A stretch of DNA of 64,000 nt, taken from NCBI GenBank assembly GCA_003117195.1, contig BDSI01000161.1, positions 41,624-105,623 on the forward strand, in the 5' to 3' direction. The stretch's first letter is position 1, and every line of letters begins with the position of its first letter. Below, piece by piece: positions 51,501 to 62,821 of this stretch. A program made the position numbers and the translations under genes. Source of the stretch: Eudorina sp. 2006-703-Eu-15 (taxonomy: Eukaryota > Chlorophyta > Chlorophyceae > Chlamydomonadales > Volvocaceae). The notes under the pieces were generated by a model. That model was given only the letters and a program-made list of their open reading frames with translations. It did not search any database and was not told the origin of the DNA.

Positions 51501-54500
51501 AGCACGCCGCGGTGGCCAGTCTGCTGACGCTGGAGGACGATCTGAAGACTGCCGTACCCTGGCCCGCGGCCCTCCTTGAGCACGAACTGGGGGAGGAGAT
51601 CTGCTGCGTGATGCCGCCGGGGCCGGACGGGGTGGTGGTGACGCAGCTCGTGCATTGCGGGCCCAGGTGCGGGGTGCTGTGTGTGGGGGGGGGCTGGGAG
51701 GAAGAGGGGGTGGAACGGAGCTGGGGGGCGGGGAGAGGGGTGGGAGGGGCAGGGGGCGGGAGGGGCATTACCGGTTTACAAATAATACAGTCCGGGGTGA
51801 CGGTGGAGTTGAGCTTCAGAGCTGAAGCCGTCATGTCCCGGTGGCGGCTGGTTGGCACTATTTGGTGGAGACAAGGGCTTGTGAGAGCTGGACGTGCTGA
51901 TCCTGCAGGGGCTGTGCTATCGCCCCTATCGCCCCTATCGCCCCTATCGCCCCTATCGCCCGGCCCCTGCCCGCGCCTGCCCCCTGGGCCCGCCCCGCAG
52001 GGTTCGCTGCGCCGCCGACTGGTTCAGCGACGTGCGTCTGGATCTGGGTGTCACCCGGGCGGTGCAGCTCTACCGGAACGCCTCCAGCGGCAAGCCCTGG
52101 AAGAACTTGCAGCGCATGCTGCGGCAGGCCAAGATGGGCCAGGTGGGTGGGTGGGTGGGTGTGGGTCAGCGAGGGGCCCCAGCCCCCAGGGAGGGAAGGA
52201 GGGCGGTCAGGCGCGGGGTCAGGGAATGGGTCTGTGAGTAAACACGGGTGGCAAGAGGGAACGAGTACCGGAAGTCCAAGTAAGCGTTGCAGGCTGACAG
52301 ACTGACAGACTGACAGGGCTGGCGGACGGAGAGGAGGGGGTTGGATTCCATGGCTGGAAACAGTGGGCCGCGTCGACTATTACTCATATTCGGGCAACGG
52401 CGCCCCTTATGGGGGAAAGCGATGTGGACCGCGCCGGAGCGCCCCTCCCCTCTCCTCCCCTCGGGGCTACAGATACTGCCCCTCTTCAGTCTCCTGAAAA
52501 GACCTCCTCACCACACCCCTCGCGACACCTTACCCATACCCGACCCGGCCCCGCTGCAGACTCTCATCTCCGGCTCCCTCCAGCGGCTGTTGGTCTCCAG
52601 TGGGGGAGCCCTCCTGGAGCACATCCACTGTGAGCCGCTGCTGCCCACCGCGGCGGCGGCGGCGGCGGCGGCGGCACCAGCGCCGGCGTTCGGGCCTGCC
52701 AGCAGCGGCGCGTTTACCGCCGCCGCACTGGCCGCCGGCGGCGGTGCTGCGGCTGCTGCCTCCGGGCCCTCCCTGGCCCTGTTCGGGGCGGCTACAGCAG
52801 GGGCCGGGGTGGCGGCCGCGCTGCCCACCCCCCGGCGCAAGAGAGGCAAGGGCGCAGCCACGCACGACGGGTTCATCTCCGCCTCCCTGGCTGCGTACGG
52901 CAACGCGCCCCAGCAGCCGCCGCCGCAGCAGCAGCGGTCCGGCGGGCTGCTGCTCGTACGGCACCGCAGCGCGGAGTACGGCGCGCTCGTCGACGCGGTC
53001 ATGGCCGGCCAGAAGCTGCTGCCGCGCGGCGGCGCCGACGCGGCGCACGGCGTGGCGGACATCGGCGGCGGCGCTGAGGCTGCTGCTGCTGCTGCTGCTG
53101 CTACCGCTGCTGCTGCCGGGGAGAACAGCGGCGGTGGTGGCGGTGGTTGCGGCGGCGGCGGCGGCGGCGGGGTGAGCGGCGTGCTGTTCCGGCTGCGCGA
53201 CCCGACCCGTGCGGGCGCCGCCGAGTCCGGGCTGCCCAGTACCCTATCCCTGGCCCTGGACCCCACCGCCACCGCAGCCGCCGCCGCCGCCGCCGCCTCC
53301 CTCGTCGCCCCAGTGGACGTCAACGGTCTCAACCGCATCACCGCCGATGGCATCACGCGGCGGCCGTGGCTCGGCGGCCGCGGCGGCGGCGTTGGCAGTG
53401 GTGGCGTTGGCTGTGGTGGCGGCGGCGGGGTGGCGGCGCAGGTCACCCGGAAGCCTCGCATGAGTGAGCCGCAACTGGCGGTGGCGGCGGAGGCGGCGGG
53501 TCGCAGCAGCCCGCCGCCCCGCTTGGCGGACTGCGCCACGATGCCGCTGATGCGCCTGGCGCCGCTGAGGCCAGAGGAGTGGGCGCCGCCGGAGAGGTCG
53601 AGGTCCGACCACCTGCCGCCGGTGCTCGGGACGATGACAACGGCGGCGGCGGCGGCGGCGGCGGCGGGCCCGTACTCGCGAGTCGGCCCCGCGTCCGCGG
53701 CGCCGCGGCCGGCCATGTCCATCGTTCACGAGGCCTTGGCGGCGGTCTCTTCGGCGGGTGCGGGGGATGCGGCGGAGGAGCCGGCAGCCGCGGGCGGTGG
53801 GGCGGCCCCGGGCTATCTGTCGACCCGTGGGGCGCTGGGAGCGCTGCGCCGCCGGGACAGCCGCACGGGGCCCGCAGGTGCGGCCGCCGCCGCGGCGGCG
53901 GCGGCTCAGAGGGGCGCGATCTCCTGGGCAGCCACGGCGGCGGGCGGCGGCGGCGGCGGCGGCGGTACGAGCACCTCGGCGGCCAACTCGTCCAACCCCT
54001 CCGACGGCAGTGACCTGGAGCACGGGCCGCACAGGGCAGCGATGGCGGGGGCCGGGCACCCGGGCCAGCCGTACGACATGCCTCTGTTCGGCCGGCGGTC
54101 GGGCCAGTACGGACAGTACGGCGGCATGTCGCGCAGCAGGTTGGCGACGCCGGGTGGCAGCACGCCGCTGCAGCTGGTGCCCGAGGCGGCGGAGACGAGC
54201 CGCCGCGAGGGCAGTGGGACGCCGACCGCGGAGGTGACGGCGGCGATGCCGTACACCTTCGTCCGGGGCAGGCCCAGCGCCGCCGGCGGCGCCGGGCCTC
54301 GCCTGATTGTCGACGGGCAGCATGACATCCACCTCATCGCCACCGATCCCCCCTCCAGCACACTACCACTGATGACCCTGAACTTTGCGCCGCCGGCCGC
54401 TGATCTGGCGGGACTTGAGCGACCCGCGGGTCACGGCAGCACCCACGCGGTGGCGGCGGCGGCGGCGTTGATGCTTGCGACGGGGGCTGAGCCGACGGCG

Positions 54501-57139
54501 GGCCAGCGCCGCAGCAGCGCCGTTGGGGCGTCGAGCAGCCTGCTCATGGTGCCGGACGGCGACATCGAAATCTCGCCCCGTGGGTCGCGCTCCACTGACC
54601 CACGGGTCAGCACGGGCACGGCGAACTTGTCCCTGCCCTTCTCCAATCGCGTCTCCACGGGTGAGGTGAGCAGCCGGCTGGACTCGGTGTTGGTGCCGCC
54701 GGGGCGGCTGTTTGCAACCGCCGCGGGGGAGATGCTGGGCGGCAGCGGCGGCGGCGGCGGCGGCTCGTCGTCATTCAGCCCGGCCGCCGGAGCGGCGGCG
54801 GCGCTGCAGGTGGGAAGCGCTGGCAGCGCCGCCAGTTCCAGTGTCGTCACGCACTATTCCCACCAGCCGGCGCCGCACATGGGCTGTCAAGTCGTGCCGT
54901 ACAGCAGGAGGGCCGTACGACAGAGCGACGTCGGCCAGAGCGGCGGCACTCGCGCGCTGGGCTCAGCCACTGCTGGCGGCGGCGGCGGTGCCGCCGCCTA
55001 TATCCCCGCTGGCTCCTCTTTCCCGCACCTGCAGCACCTGCCGCACCTGCCGCCGCCGGCGCCGCCACCTCGCCTCTCGGCGGCTCGCCTGCAGGTGCAC
55101 CTTCTGTCGAGCCCCAGTGGCGACTGTACGGACAGCGACGGCGCTGCCACCCCGGTGCCGGCCTGCGCCACCACCAGCCCCGACGGCGCGCAGCCGACGC
55201 CGCCGCCGCCGCGGCCGTACTGCACGACGCACTCGCCCCAACAACCTCGGCTGCAGTCCCTGCCGTCCGCGCCGACGCAGATCCCGCTCGACCCCCACGG
55301 TCCCCCGGCCTCGGCCGCAGCAGGCCCCGGCGGCCCCGGCGCAAGCCAAACCTCGTCCGCTGTGCCTCCCTTGCTACAGCCGCAGTGGCTGCCACAGCCG
55401 CGGTCGGAGCCGCCGTCGCTGTCGCGGCCGCGGGTCTCCTCCTCCTCGCCGCAAGCGCCGACGCCGCCGCCGTTGACGCCGCCGCTGACGCCGCCGCCGG
55501 CCACCGCCGCCGCCACGGGTAACGACCCCTCCGTTGCTGCCAGCCTCGCGGCGGCGGAGGCCCTGGCCGGCTCGCCGCGTCGCCTCCCAGGCCAGATGTC
55601 GACGCCGCAGCTGCCCCTTCGCCCGCAGCTGTCCTGGTTCCACAGGCAGTCCCAACACCAGGTCCCGGTCCCGGGCTCCTCTATTGCCACCGCTTTCACC
55701 GCCGCGGGCGGGCTGCAGGACGCCGCCACGGCGCCGCCGCCGGTGCTCCAGGAGCGGCGGTCCGAGCCGCTGGTGGTCCTGCCGCTGCGGCAGACCCAGA
55801 GGACGGAGCTGCAGTGGGCGCCCGACGCCCAGCCTGGATCTGGGCCTGGATCTGGGCCTGGATCTGGGCTTGGTCGGGGTCAGGCGGGACCGCCGGCGCC
55901 GTCGCCGGGGCAGCGGGACGTCGCCTCACCTCAGGGCGCCAGCGCCGGGCTGTTCCGCGAGACGTCACCGCCGGGGGCCGCGGCCGCGGCCGTTGGGCTC
56001 AGCGCCGCCGCCGCCGGCGCACAGCCCCGTCCAGACCCGTCGGCCCCGCACGTCGGGCCGTACTCGTCGGCGCTGCAGCTCCCGCCGCCGCCGCCGGCAG
56101 CTGCCGCCGTCGCGGGGCTGAGCTCCCGCGGCGGACGACAGGCCGAGATCGTGCCGGCCAGCTCCGACAGCGCGCCGCCGTCGCCCCTGCCGCCGCCCGA
56201 CGGATCGTTGTCGTACCACCCGGCGGCGGCGGTGGCGGCGGCGGCGAACGGTGCCCAGGCGCCGACGGGTCGGGGCGCGCAGGGGCGCGCAACGCCGTCC
56301 CCTCGCCCTGAGGCCACGGGGCCCGAGGTCGCCGGCGCCGGCAGCCGCCGGCAGCTGCAGCGGCAGCGGTGGCAACAGCTACAGCTGCGGCAGCAGCAAC
56401 AGCAACAAGTGCAGGTGCAGCTGTCGTCGTCTCCGCCGGGTGGGTCCATCGGCGCTGCACTGTCGGGGTACACCTCAGGCCGCACGACGTGCGACGAAAC
56501 GGGCCTCGGGACCGAGATCGACGCCATTGACCCACGGGACGGTTGCCGGGCCCTCAACCGGACCTTCACCCCTGAGGGCATCGTGGCCCGCGGCGGTGGC
56601 GGCGGCGGTGGCGGCGGCCGGGGAGCGTCCGGCGCCTTCGCCGCTCCAGTGCCGACCGGAACCTTGGGTGGACAGCTGGTGTGGCGGCGGCCGCCTGCGG
56701 CGGCGCGGCTGCGCCGGCCGGGCGGGGGTGCGCCCGGACCCACGGGTCAGAACGGCGGCGGCACGGCCATGGTGGGCGGCAGTTACTCGCTACCGCCTCC
56801 GCCCTGGCTGACCGGTGAGTGCTCCAGGGGGCCCGGGGAGTTGCGTAGGTAATAATAGGTGGGCAGGTAACCTTCAAACCCGATTGTTCCCCGTCCGTCG
56901 CCGGTTATAGTGGTGGGTGTTATCCTTGAGGCTCGCCCTGCATTGACCTTTCCAGTCGTGGTTACGGTCACGGTTACGGTTACGTTCACGGTCATGGTAA
57001 GGGTTACGGTGACGGTTACGACTGTGCCTCCCGCGCGCCGCGCACCCACGCAGGCTCACACGGCGACGCCCCCGCCTTCACACTGCCGTACGCCGAGGCC
57101 GGCGACCTGGGCCTGCCGGCCCGCGGGTCTGTGGCCCTC

Positions 57140-57172
<33 letters not shown>

Positions 57173-57301
57173 GGCGGGCCCCCTTCCTCCAGCCAGCAGC
57201 CCGGGGCGGCGGCGGATGAGCGGGTCAGCGACCGCACCCTCCGGCTCACTCTGCGTGGACTGCTGCAGCTCGGGTCGGAGAACCCCGGGTCAGGCGGCGG
57301 T

Positions 57302-57333
<32 letters not shown>

Positions 57334-57559
57334 GGGTGGCGGTGGCGGTGGTGGGTCCAACGCGCGCAGCTCCCGGCTGTCGCTGTCCAACCGGCTGCTG
57401 CAGGGTCCGGAGCTGGGCCTGGGCCTGGGGCTGGGGCTAGGGCTAGGGCTGGGCAGCGAGCGCGGCGAGCGGGGCCAGGTGTACGTGTGCCGGTGGAAGT
57501 GGGTGCTGGGGCCGGAGCGGGGGGAGGCGCGGAACGGCCGGGCGAGCGCTTTTGGGTGA
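36747..57559 (+). CDS. Giant receptor nucleotide cyclase: solute-binding domain, TM helix, tandem class III cyclase domains
   Basis: Predicted membrane receptor making cAMP or cGMP. Exons: 36747-36889, 36964-37045, 37207-37336, 37535-37808, 38253-38618, 38838-39660, 40372-40462, 41077-41163, 41482-41647, 42436-42565, 42931-42995, 43338-47945, 48181-50132, 50363-50537, 50825-50980, 51503-51666, 52001-52142, 52560-56814, 57054-57559 (TGA); about 4,750 residues. Order: signal peptide (VVQLLVFASWLTVALG); solute-binding domain (YTPLDAWERQL, VGMPYDADPLLLFYRRDAL, HTWTEL, PLPGSTRVED, residues about 85-635); TM helix IAIGVVAVVVLLVASALYK (about 667); first cyclase domain with both metal Asp positions (DIQDSTSLWE, EGDSFTLAF). 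A 1,536-codon exon and part of the next interrupt that domain before VLLFRGFRVRVGMHSG. The second cyclase-like domain (VVGVEVLRSWD to GKPWKNLQRMLRQAKMGQ) lacks the metal Asp. Phases agree except within 41482-41647, where one base is missing or a short intron is present. The first two or three exons are least certain. Confidence 0.82.
37207..40462 (+). other. Extracellular solute-binding-protein-like domain of the receptor cyclase
   Basis: Exons 37207-37336 to 40372-40462 read like a bacterial ABC-transporter substrate-binding protein. Visible motifs are YLEDVGWHG..YTPLDAWERQL, ATLWAVSPPQLAWLG, LVGMPYDADPLLLFYRRDAL, GLQPPHTWTELVAAA and PLPGSTRVED. Two long exons carry Gly/Ala/Ser-rich insertions. 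It precedes the only TM helix and follows a signal peptide, so it should face outward. Confidence 0.75.
41006..41060 (+). repeat. Dispersed intron element, copy 6
   Basis: actttgctctggcagcagcg, cagtttgaatatgtctacca, atgtcctgtacccc. It ends 16 nt before the acceptor at 41076 of the receptor cyclase gene. Confidence 0.85.
41482..41647 (+). other. Transmembrane-helix exon with an internal frame change
   Basis: The helix IAIGVVAVVVLLVASALYK reads in one frame from 41484. The last part of the exon (GYGQQTTLVVT, from 41615), needed to join TDIQDST in the next exon, reads in another frame. Either a base is missing in the G run at 41558-41564, or a 74-nt intron 41553-41626 (GTGCTG...CCAG) separates the two. 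Both options restore the whole reading frame. Confidence 0.6.
41797..42178. repeat. 12-bp minisatellite
   Basis: About 32 copies of cagccagtccgc (some cagcccgtccgc) in the intron after the TM exon of the cyclase gene. Confidence 0.95.
42361..42394 (+). repeat. Dispersed intron element, partial copy 7
   Basis: Only the 3' half: tggtatgtctaccaatttcc then tatacctcccc, 41 nt before the acceptor at 42435. Confidence 0.7.
43126..43193 (-). repeat. Dispersed intron element, inverted copy
   Basis: The reverse complement reads gtcgaaccgtcgctttggca then gcagcg and aaaatgtctaccaatt, matching copy 1 over nearly its full length. It lies antisense in intron 42996-43337, which shows the element is not tied to one orientation. 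Confidence 0.85.
43338..47945 (+). other. 4,608-bp single exon: 1,536-codon insertion in the first cyclase domain
   Basis: The exon starts after a good acceptor (accgcag) with TALMESDWPAMLLDHP, which belongs to the cyclase family, and ends at SNK before GTGAGG. In between it is Gly/Ala/Ser/Arg/Gln-rich with poly-Gly, poly-Ala and a (PQ)n run near 45205-45260, and it has no known domain that I recognise. Start and end phases are both zero. Long open frames also exist on the other strand because the DNA is very GC-rich, so openness alone is weak proof. Confidence 0.65.
50200..50272. repeat. tgctgttctg-type tandem repeat
   Basis: Imperfect ctgtgctgttctgtgcaatg units in the intron after exon 48181-50132. 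Confidence 0.85.
50551..50576. repeat. TG-bracketed dispersed motif, copy B
   Basis: tgttagcaaggagaaaagct then gagccg; one mismatch to the copy at 14951-14976. It lies in an intron of the cyclase gene just after a GTGTGT donor. Confidence 0.85.
51914..51959. repeat. 9-bp repeat cgcccctat
   Basis: Five near-exact copies shortly before the acceptor at 52000. Confidence 0.85.
52560..56814 (+). other. 4,255-bp exon: C-terminal low-complexity region of the receptor cyclase
   Basis: The exon begins TLISGSLQRLLVSSGGALLEHI, directly continuing the second cyclase domain (QAKMGQ|TLIS). About 1,400 residues rich in Ala, Gly, Pro, Ser and Gln follow, and the exon ends PPPPWLTG at a GTGAGT donor. No known domain is visible in the low-complexity part. 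The last exon (57054-57559) ends GQVYVCRWKW, close to the final strand expected for this cyclase family. Confidence 0.65.
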
Positions 57560-60129
57560 GGCGGAGGAGGTTGGCTGCTGCGGGGTCGGCTTGGTTGGGA
57601 GCCGGCCCTGAGCCACCTCCAGGGAGGGAGGGAGGGAGGGAGGCAAGAGGGCAGTGCAGGAGGGATGTGGAGCGGAGTGGGCGTGGCGAGGGCGCAGGGG
57701 TGTGTGGAGTGGTAGGGCCGGGGTGTGGCGGAGGGGGGATGCGAGTGGAGGGCCGCGCCCACCCGGGCTCAGTCAGTGGGGGTGCGGCGCGGACCGGCTC
57801 GAGGTCGCTGCGCTGTGCGGAGGGGCGGATGCATGGCCTGCGCTCTTAAGAGGTGTGCGGAGGACGCCCTTGGGGGTTAAATTGAGAAAAATAAATAAAC
57901 CCGTAGAACTAACCCGGGCACACCCAGCATAACGCCCTTGGGGGGTGAGCGGTGAGGGCTGTTGCCGTTGTGGTTGCGAGTGTGGCCGCGATGGAGGTGA
58001 GGACTGGTGAGGACCTCGGGCGGCTCTCTAGTCCCGCACGCAGCCCGAACACAATTCATGCCGCAGCAGACTGGCCCGAGATGTTTTCAGCGCCGCTGCG
58101 TTTGGGGTGTTTGCCTTCCGGCGCGCAGTGGTGATGTTTTACGGTGTGTGAATCGTTACATATCTGCCGGGCCGACGCTGGCCGGGGGCGCTAACCCGCC
58201 CCATACGGGAGACCGCCGAAGCACTCTCCCCCGTATTCGGGGGAAAGGGGCGTAAGGGGCCTCTGTCCCCTCGCTCTCAACCAAGGGCGCGCGCCCGATC
58301 CCTGAGGATCGGTGCCAGCTGTGCCCCCTCAAGGGATTGGGCGAAGGCCCATCCCGGGCGGTCTGCGCCTCGCAGTGTTATGCGGTGTTATGCGGTGTGT
58401 GTTATGTCCGTTGTCCGTTGTTAGTTGGTGTCGATGCTGGCGGTGTACGGCTGGAGGCGTCGCGTGAAAGCGGTTTTGTGTTTCCTACCCCAACCGGCAC
58501 GAAGGTGCGGGGTTGGGATAGGGTCAGCGATAGGAACAGGGGTAGGGGTGAGGGGGTAGGGGTAGGGGGGTAGGAGAGGGCCCACATGAAACGCTCCCCG
58601 GGCAGATTGTTGGTGTTCGGGACAGGGCCGGGGGTCCGGGGCGACAGCGCATATGTGGGCCGGGTGCGCCACAGGTCAAGTGGGGGCTTGGGATCACGGC
58701 TTCATACACGCGCGCAGCGCAGCAACGCCTGCTTGGAGGGAACCACAGCGCACCCCCACAGACGGTGCGGCTGGCGGTGCCCGGGGAGGGGGTGGGGGCG
58801 GTTGTGCGCCTTGAGGGCAGCCAGCGAGCTAGGGCGGTGAGGGGGAGGCGACGGGGAAGGGAAAGGAACAGTGAAACACACACACACACACTGTGGGCGG
58901 GTTGCATTTATAAACACACACTGTCTCTGTCTCATTCTCTCTCTCTCTCTCTGTGTCTCTTCAGCGGACTTTGTTGAGATAAAGGGAAGCAGGCGGGGGC
59001 GTTTTGAGCAGTGCACGACTGCGGCACTGTCCTTCCTTTATTGCCGTCGCTGTCATCAATCCGGATAGATTTTACTCACATGCATAGTTTGATGACCGCG
59101 CGGCGACTTGCCTCGCCAGCATTTATGTCGTTCCGTGGTTCGTGTGGCTGGTGTATTCTGACCTCGGGTCATGTCAGTGGGAGGAGCACTGGGCCCCCCT
59201 AACCATGCGCCCACCTCATCATCTCCAAACCCTCATGCAGCCGCATCCCCCCCCCTGGGGTGCGCCCACCGGAGGACACACACACACACACACACACACA
59301 CGCGCGTTCTAGGTGGTGTTATGTACATCGACAGGTCGAGCTGGACTCCCCGTTTCTCGCGGCTCCGATTTATTGGACACAGCTCTCGGGCGGTTCCCTC
59401 TGGTCACACATACCATATCCATCCACGGTCGGGATGCGGATGCGGATGCGGATACGGATGTTGGGGGTTCAGCCGACGGAGGGGATCACAGGCGGGGGTG
59501 GCGGTGGTGGCGGTGGCGGTGGTGGGGGTGGCGGTGGTGGTGGTGGTGGAGGTGGCGGTGGCGGTGGTGGTGGTGAGGATGATGAGGAGGAGGAGGTGTG
59601 AGCAACAGAGCCCCAACCGCTACAGGCGGGATGGGGCGGCGCGCCTACAACTGCTCAAGCGTAGTACCGGATTTTGGAGCGTGGGGGAAGGGCCTCCGAC
59701 CTCCAGTCGGGTCGGGTCGGGTCGGGTCGGGGCTTGAGACCCGCCGGCACCGGCACTGCCACCAGCACTGGCACAGCGGGTGATGGGGGTGGGGGTGGTG
59801 GGGAGATGTCGACTGCGGGCAGCCGGGGTGGGGTGGGGGAGGGCAGGTTGGGGGTGTCGCTGAGGGGTGAGATCAGCTTGCGGCAGGGGGACGGGATGCG
59901 GACACCGGGCTGCAGGATGAGGTACGAACCATCGTACAGTATCGTATTATTACTACGTTCTGTGGGCGCTGTCCTGTCCCGGTAGCAGAACGGCGCATCT
60001 TTGCGCAATTGTGGTGTGTTGAGCCCGTTATGTGTATATTTTCTCTTGTATTACGTGCTGTACAAAGGCTGTGCAGGTGTGGTCCGGCGCCGCAGCGTGC
60101 AGGGGTCGCAGATCCTCAAAGGCGTTCCG

Positions 60130-60165
<36 letters not shown>

Positions 60166-60370
60166 GGGGGGAGCAAAGGGCGCGCGGCGCTGCAGGGGCA
60201 GAGGCACTGCACTGCACTGCAGGAGTTTACGCGGCGTTGGACTGCGGGTGGCGGCGGGGGGAAGATATGGCGTCGGACAGAGATAGGCGTACTGAGGAGC
60301 AGACTGAGACGTGCAGGGCCAAACGGGCCGGCAGCAGGGCAGGCCGGGGGAGCTCGGACAAAAAGGGCGT

Positions 60371-60394
60371 GTGTTTAGAAAAGAAACCCGCCCG
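60371..60394. repeat. TG-associated dispersed motif, second exact copy
   Basis: Identical over 24 nt to 8092-8115 and followed by another GTGTGTTTAGGTAAG stretch and TG run. Confidence 0.85.
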
Positions 60395-61394
60395 ACAGTA
60401 AGGACGTGTGTGTTTAGGTAAGTACGTGTGTGTGTGTGTGGGTGGGTGGGTCGCGCAGAAGGCGTTCGTGCAGCACCCCTACAGCCTACACAGCCTACAC
60501 AGCCACACAGTGTTTTGGCCCCGTGGGGGACTGGGACCGGCGGCGGCTCTCTCGAGAGGTGTACGGAATGTCTGCAGGGGTCTGGATACCGAGTGTGCTG
60601 ATGCACTGGTGGCAATGAATGTTATCTGGACGATGTGGCGGCGATGGTGGTGGTGGCGGTGGCGGCGGTGGCTTGGCAGTGGCGGCGGTGGCTTGGCAGT
60701 GGCTTTGGCTTTGGCTTTCGGGTCGTTGACTAGGGGGCCGGCGCCCCGGGGCAGTGGCAGTGGCACCGAACCTTCCCACTTGCAGGGACACCCATCCACG
60801 AATGACCGACAGGCAGGTCGGCCGCTGCTCCCCTCGGTTGCTAATCGAGGAGTGTGCACTGGGAGCAGGGCAGGGACTGTGCACTGGGAGCAGGGCGGGT
60901 GGACACGTCTGTGCCGTGTCGGGGTTTTGTCTTTCCTGGGGGATACCGTACATGGTGGCCAAAGGTGCCTGAGCCAGCTTGGACGCTGTGAACGTGCAAT
61001 CGGGCGGAGGCGGGGGCGGGTGAAGGTGAGGGCGGGGGTGGGGGGTCGGGCGCGGATGTGGGACGTGGCAACCATGACTGAAGGCGGGCAGGCAGCCGGG
61101 TGGGGGAGGTGGGAGGTGGGGGAGGTGGCAGGTGGGGGAGGTGGCAGGTGGGGGAGGTGGCAGGTGGAGAGGCGGGAGAGGTGGGAGAGGTCAGAGGTGG
61201 GAGGTGCTGCTTTGTAGGTAGAGGCGGCGGCCGCCTCCCCGCCCGGCCCTCATGGGGGCACCTGACGGCACCTGACCGGGCGACAGGGGGAGGGCTGCCG
61301 CCCGGTGGTCCGCGCGCGCGAGGGGGGGGGGGGGGTTAGAAGGGTGGATACATTGGCACGTTTCTCGATGTGCAATGACCTTCGCTACAAACTG

Positions 61395-61496
61395 CGATGC
61401 TTCGAATCCGCGATGTTGCTACTCCGCGATGTTGCGATGTTACTAATCCGCGATGTTGAGAATCCGCGATGTTGAGAATCCGCGGTGTTGAGGCGG
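61395..61496. repeat. ccgcgatgttg tandem repeat
   Basis: Imperfect units aatccgcgatgttgag, about six copies, in the gene-poor region. Confidence 0.85.
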
Positions 61497-62322
61497 GTTA
61501 GGTGCAGGCGCCCGAACGCGGGTGGTGCGCGTGCGCCGGTGCCAGCTGCGAGGGGTGGCGTCGGGGCGACCAGCCATCCCGCAACCCGCGCATCTGCCTC
61601 CCTGGAGGCTCCCGCTGGTTGCAGCCCTCTTGCACCGCCGGCAGTGCCGGGTGGTGGCAGTGCTGGCAGTTACCGCGTACTCGTCATGTTGCTACTGCTG
61701 CTGCTGAATGGCTTGGGTGGGTGGGATTAATAAACGCTTAGATAAACGATGCTTCGGTCTGCCCTCGTTCACAGCAGCAGCGTTTAGGTAGTATCATGTA
61801 CTACCCTGTACAATGCAACGATAGGCAATGGCGACGAAACAGAGATTTGGCATCAATCGCATGGACGGGCGTGTGTCAGGGCCGCGTGGTTTACAGGCAG
61901 GCACTGCGAAACTGAAGTAAAGGTTTGGGAAAGCGCACCTCTCCGCGTAGAAAAAGAGATAAAAGTGCGAACCCACCCGTCTCAGCGCGATTGCCAACCC
62001 GCTCCGAGCAGTTCCTGCCGATCCGGTACGGCAGCGCAGAAACGAAGTAGGGCTGATACCCAGAGTTTATGGAGAAGCGTCTATTAAAATATTTTCGGTT
62101 ATGTCAGGACAGCTCATAAAAAGAAATCCTTTATGAGAACGAGCAAGCCCAACTGGACGGTTGGCCGTATCGTTAAAGTCATCTGAACACAGTTTACCGC
62201 CCTAGAGTTTGACCTGCTGATTGCGTCCTCCTTGTTTGTATTCTTAGCTTCGTGACTCTGTCCTGTTAGGGCTCCAATACTTATCAAGGGCTTCCACACT
62301 TTCTCCAGTTGTGCCATCCCGG

Positions 62323-62790
62323 ATGTTAGCTCAGGAACTCAACTCACGCCACAGTGGCGCTAATGGGGCTGTGGTATTGGAAGAAGCAGCTCCTGACACC
62401 AGCCCGTCGACGAGTGCGGCCTCACTTAATCGGCTGGACTTGACCGACGACTTGCTCCTTAACATATTACAGCTGCTGGCCGCCGACTTCGGGCCTCAGT
62501 CTCAGGCGTCCTGGCCGCAAGCGGCCGGCCGGCACTTCGCATGGTTCCGTCGTGCGCTTCCGCTCGTGTGCAAGCGCTGGAACGCGCTGCTGGGCGGTGG
62601 CGGCAAGTTCCCTTGGACGTCGCTGGTGGTATCCGTGGATTCAGAGCTTCCCCGGCGCCGGAAACCCGACGCCGCAAGCAGCCCGGCGGGCACGAGTGGC
62701 GGCCCGCCCGCCTCCAGCTCTCCCTGCGGCCCGGCGGCAGCCGCCGTGCCCGGCTCCTCTCCGCCCTCCACCGCCACCACCCCCACCCCC

Positions 62791-62821
<31 letters not shown>

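Larger units (their letters stand above)
57560..62322. other. Gene-poor region between receptor cyclase and F-box gene
   Basis: No complete gene could be built. Exon-like pieces with good splice signals are 58761-58840 (TVRLAVPGEGVGAVVRLEG), about 59335-59595 (VELDSPFLAAPIYWTQLSGG then poly-Gly) and about 60077-60190 (VVRRRSVQGSQILKGV then poly-Gln). They could be 3' exons of an isoform or parts of an unknown gene. Repeats fill much of the rest. The last 550 bp before 62323 are AT-richer and probably include the F-box promoter. Confidence 0.35.

Noticed and set aside
52508..53722. Long minus-strand open frames opposite the cyclase exons (also 43670-44881, 44733-45779, 46658-47944, 49187-50218)
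   Set aside because: They are mirror frames of very GC-rich coding DNA. They have no splice context or known motifs, whereas the plus strand joins cleanly in phase to cyclase motifs.
57880..57900. AATAAA-type polyadenylation signal (aataaataaa) after the cyclase stop
   Set aside because: Volvocine algae are known to use TGTAA instead, so it was not called as a regulatory site.
61381..61500. tRNA-like ttcgaatcc motif
   Set aside because: It belongs to a tandem ccgcgatgttg repeat; no acceptor stem or anticodon arm can be drawn.
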